Positions 63,849 through 64,000 of a DNA stretch of 64,000 bases are shown here, in pieces. This DNA comes from an uncultured Methylococcaceae bacterium (GTDB lineage Bacteria; Pseudomonadota; Gammaproteobacteria; Methylococcales; Methylomonadaceae): NCBI GenBank assembly GCA_903928685.1, contig CAIYRS010000021.1, positions 1-64,000 on the forward strand, read 5' to 3'. Made by a program: the position numbers and the translations under genes. The notes below the pieces were generated by a model, which did no database searches, was not told where the DNA came from, and was given only the letters and a program-made list of their open reading frames with translations. Positions within the stretch are counted from its first letter, which is position 1. Each line of letters opens with the position of its first letter.

Positions 63849-63870
63849 GATCGATTAGTTCAGCGCTTCC

Positions 63871-64000
63871 TTATTGCTCTTCTAACGGCACCACATCAGC
63901 CTCATCAAGCAACTGGGATGCGTGAATAGGAAAACCTTTGCTGATGGCGGCTGCGGCTTGGTCGATAAAACCCAGCCACGGGGTGGTGTAATAGCCTGTG
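63871..64000 (-). CDS. C-terminal fragment of a CDS running off the window (possibly NuoL-like)
   Basis: Minus-strand reading ...GYYTTPWLGFIDQAAAAISKGFPIHASQLLDEADVVPLEEQ*; product inferred from position upstream of nuoM. Confidence 0.45.
   Translation of the reverse strand, partial: TGYYTTPWLGFIDQAAAAISKGFPIHASQLLDEADVVPLEEQ

Overview
64 kb chromosomal window from a gammaproteobacterium. The gene content and intergenic repeat style suggest a Methylococcales-type methanotroph, but this is inference because no pmo/mxa genes are visible. It spans a canonical replication-origin region (gyrB-recF-dnaN-oriC-dnaA | rpmH-rnpA-yidD-yidC-mnmE). Flanking it are housekeeping genes (dksA-gluQ, trpEG, comF, bioB, thyA, tyrS, oxyR, fumC, acs), an Entner-Doudoroff/citrate synthase run (zwf-edd-eda-gltA), and the end of a nuoLM-type cluster. 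Accessory content includes a type I restriction-modification locus next to gyrB with a PIN/AbrB toxin-antitoxin pair between hsdM and hsdS, an NCS1-transporter/histidine-kinase hybrid with a LuxR-type response regulator, an ATPase/TPR gene pair, and many palindromic dispersed repeats. The strongest discovery is an IS110-family element (about 18069-19255) inserted in a REP-like repeat. Its 5' noncoding end can be read as a bridge RNA: a closing stem, a target loop whose two guides match both sides of the occupied target, a donor loop whose two guides match the element's own ends, and a sigma70-like promoter that forms only when the ends join as a circle. No rRNA, tRNA or CRISPR array was recognised.
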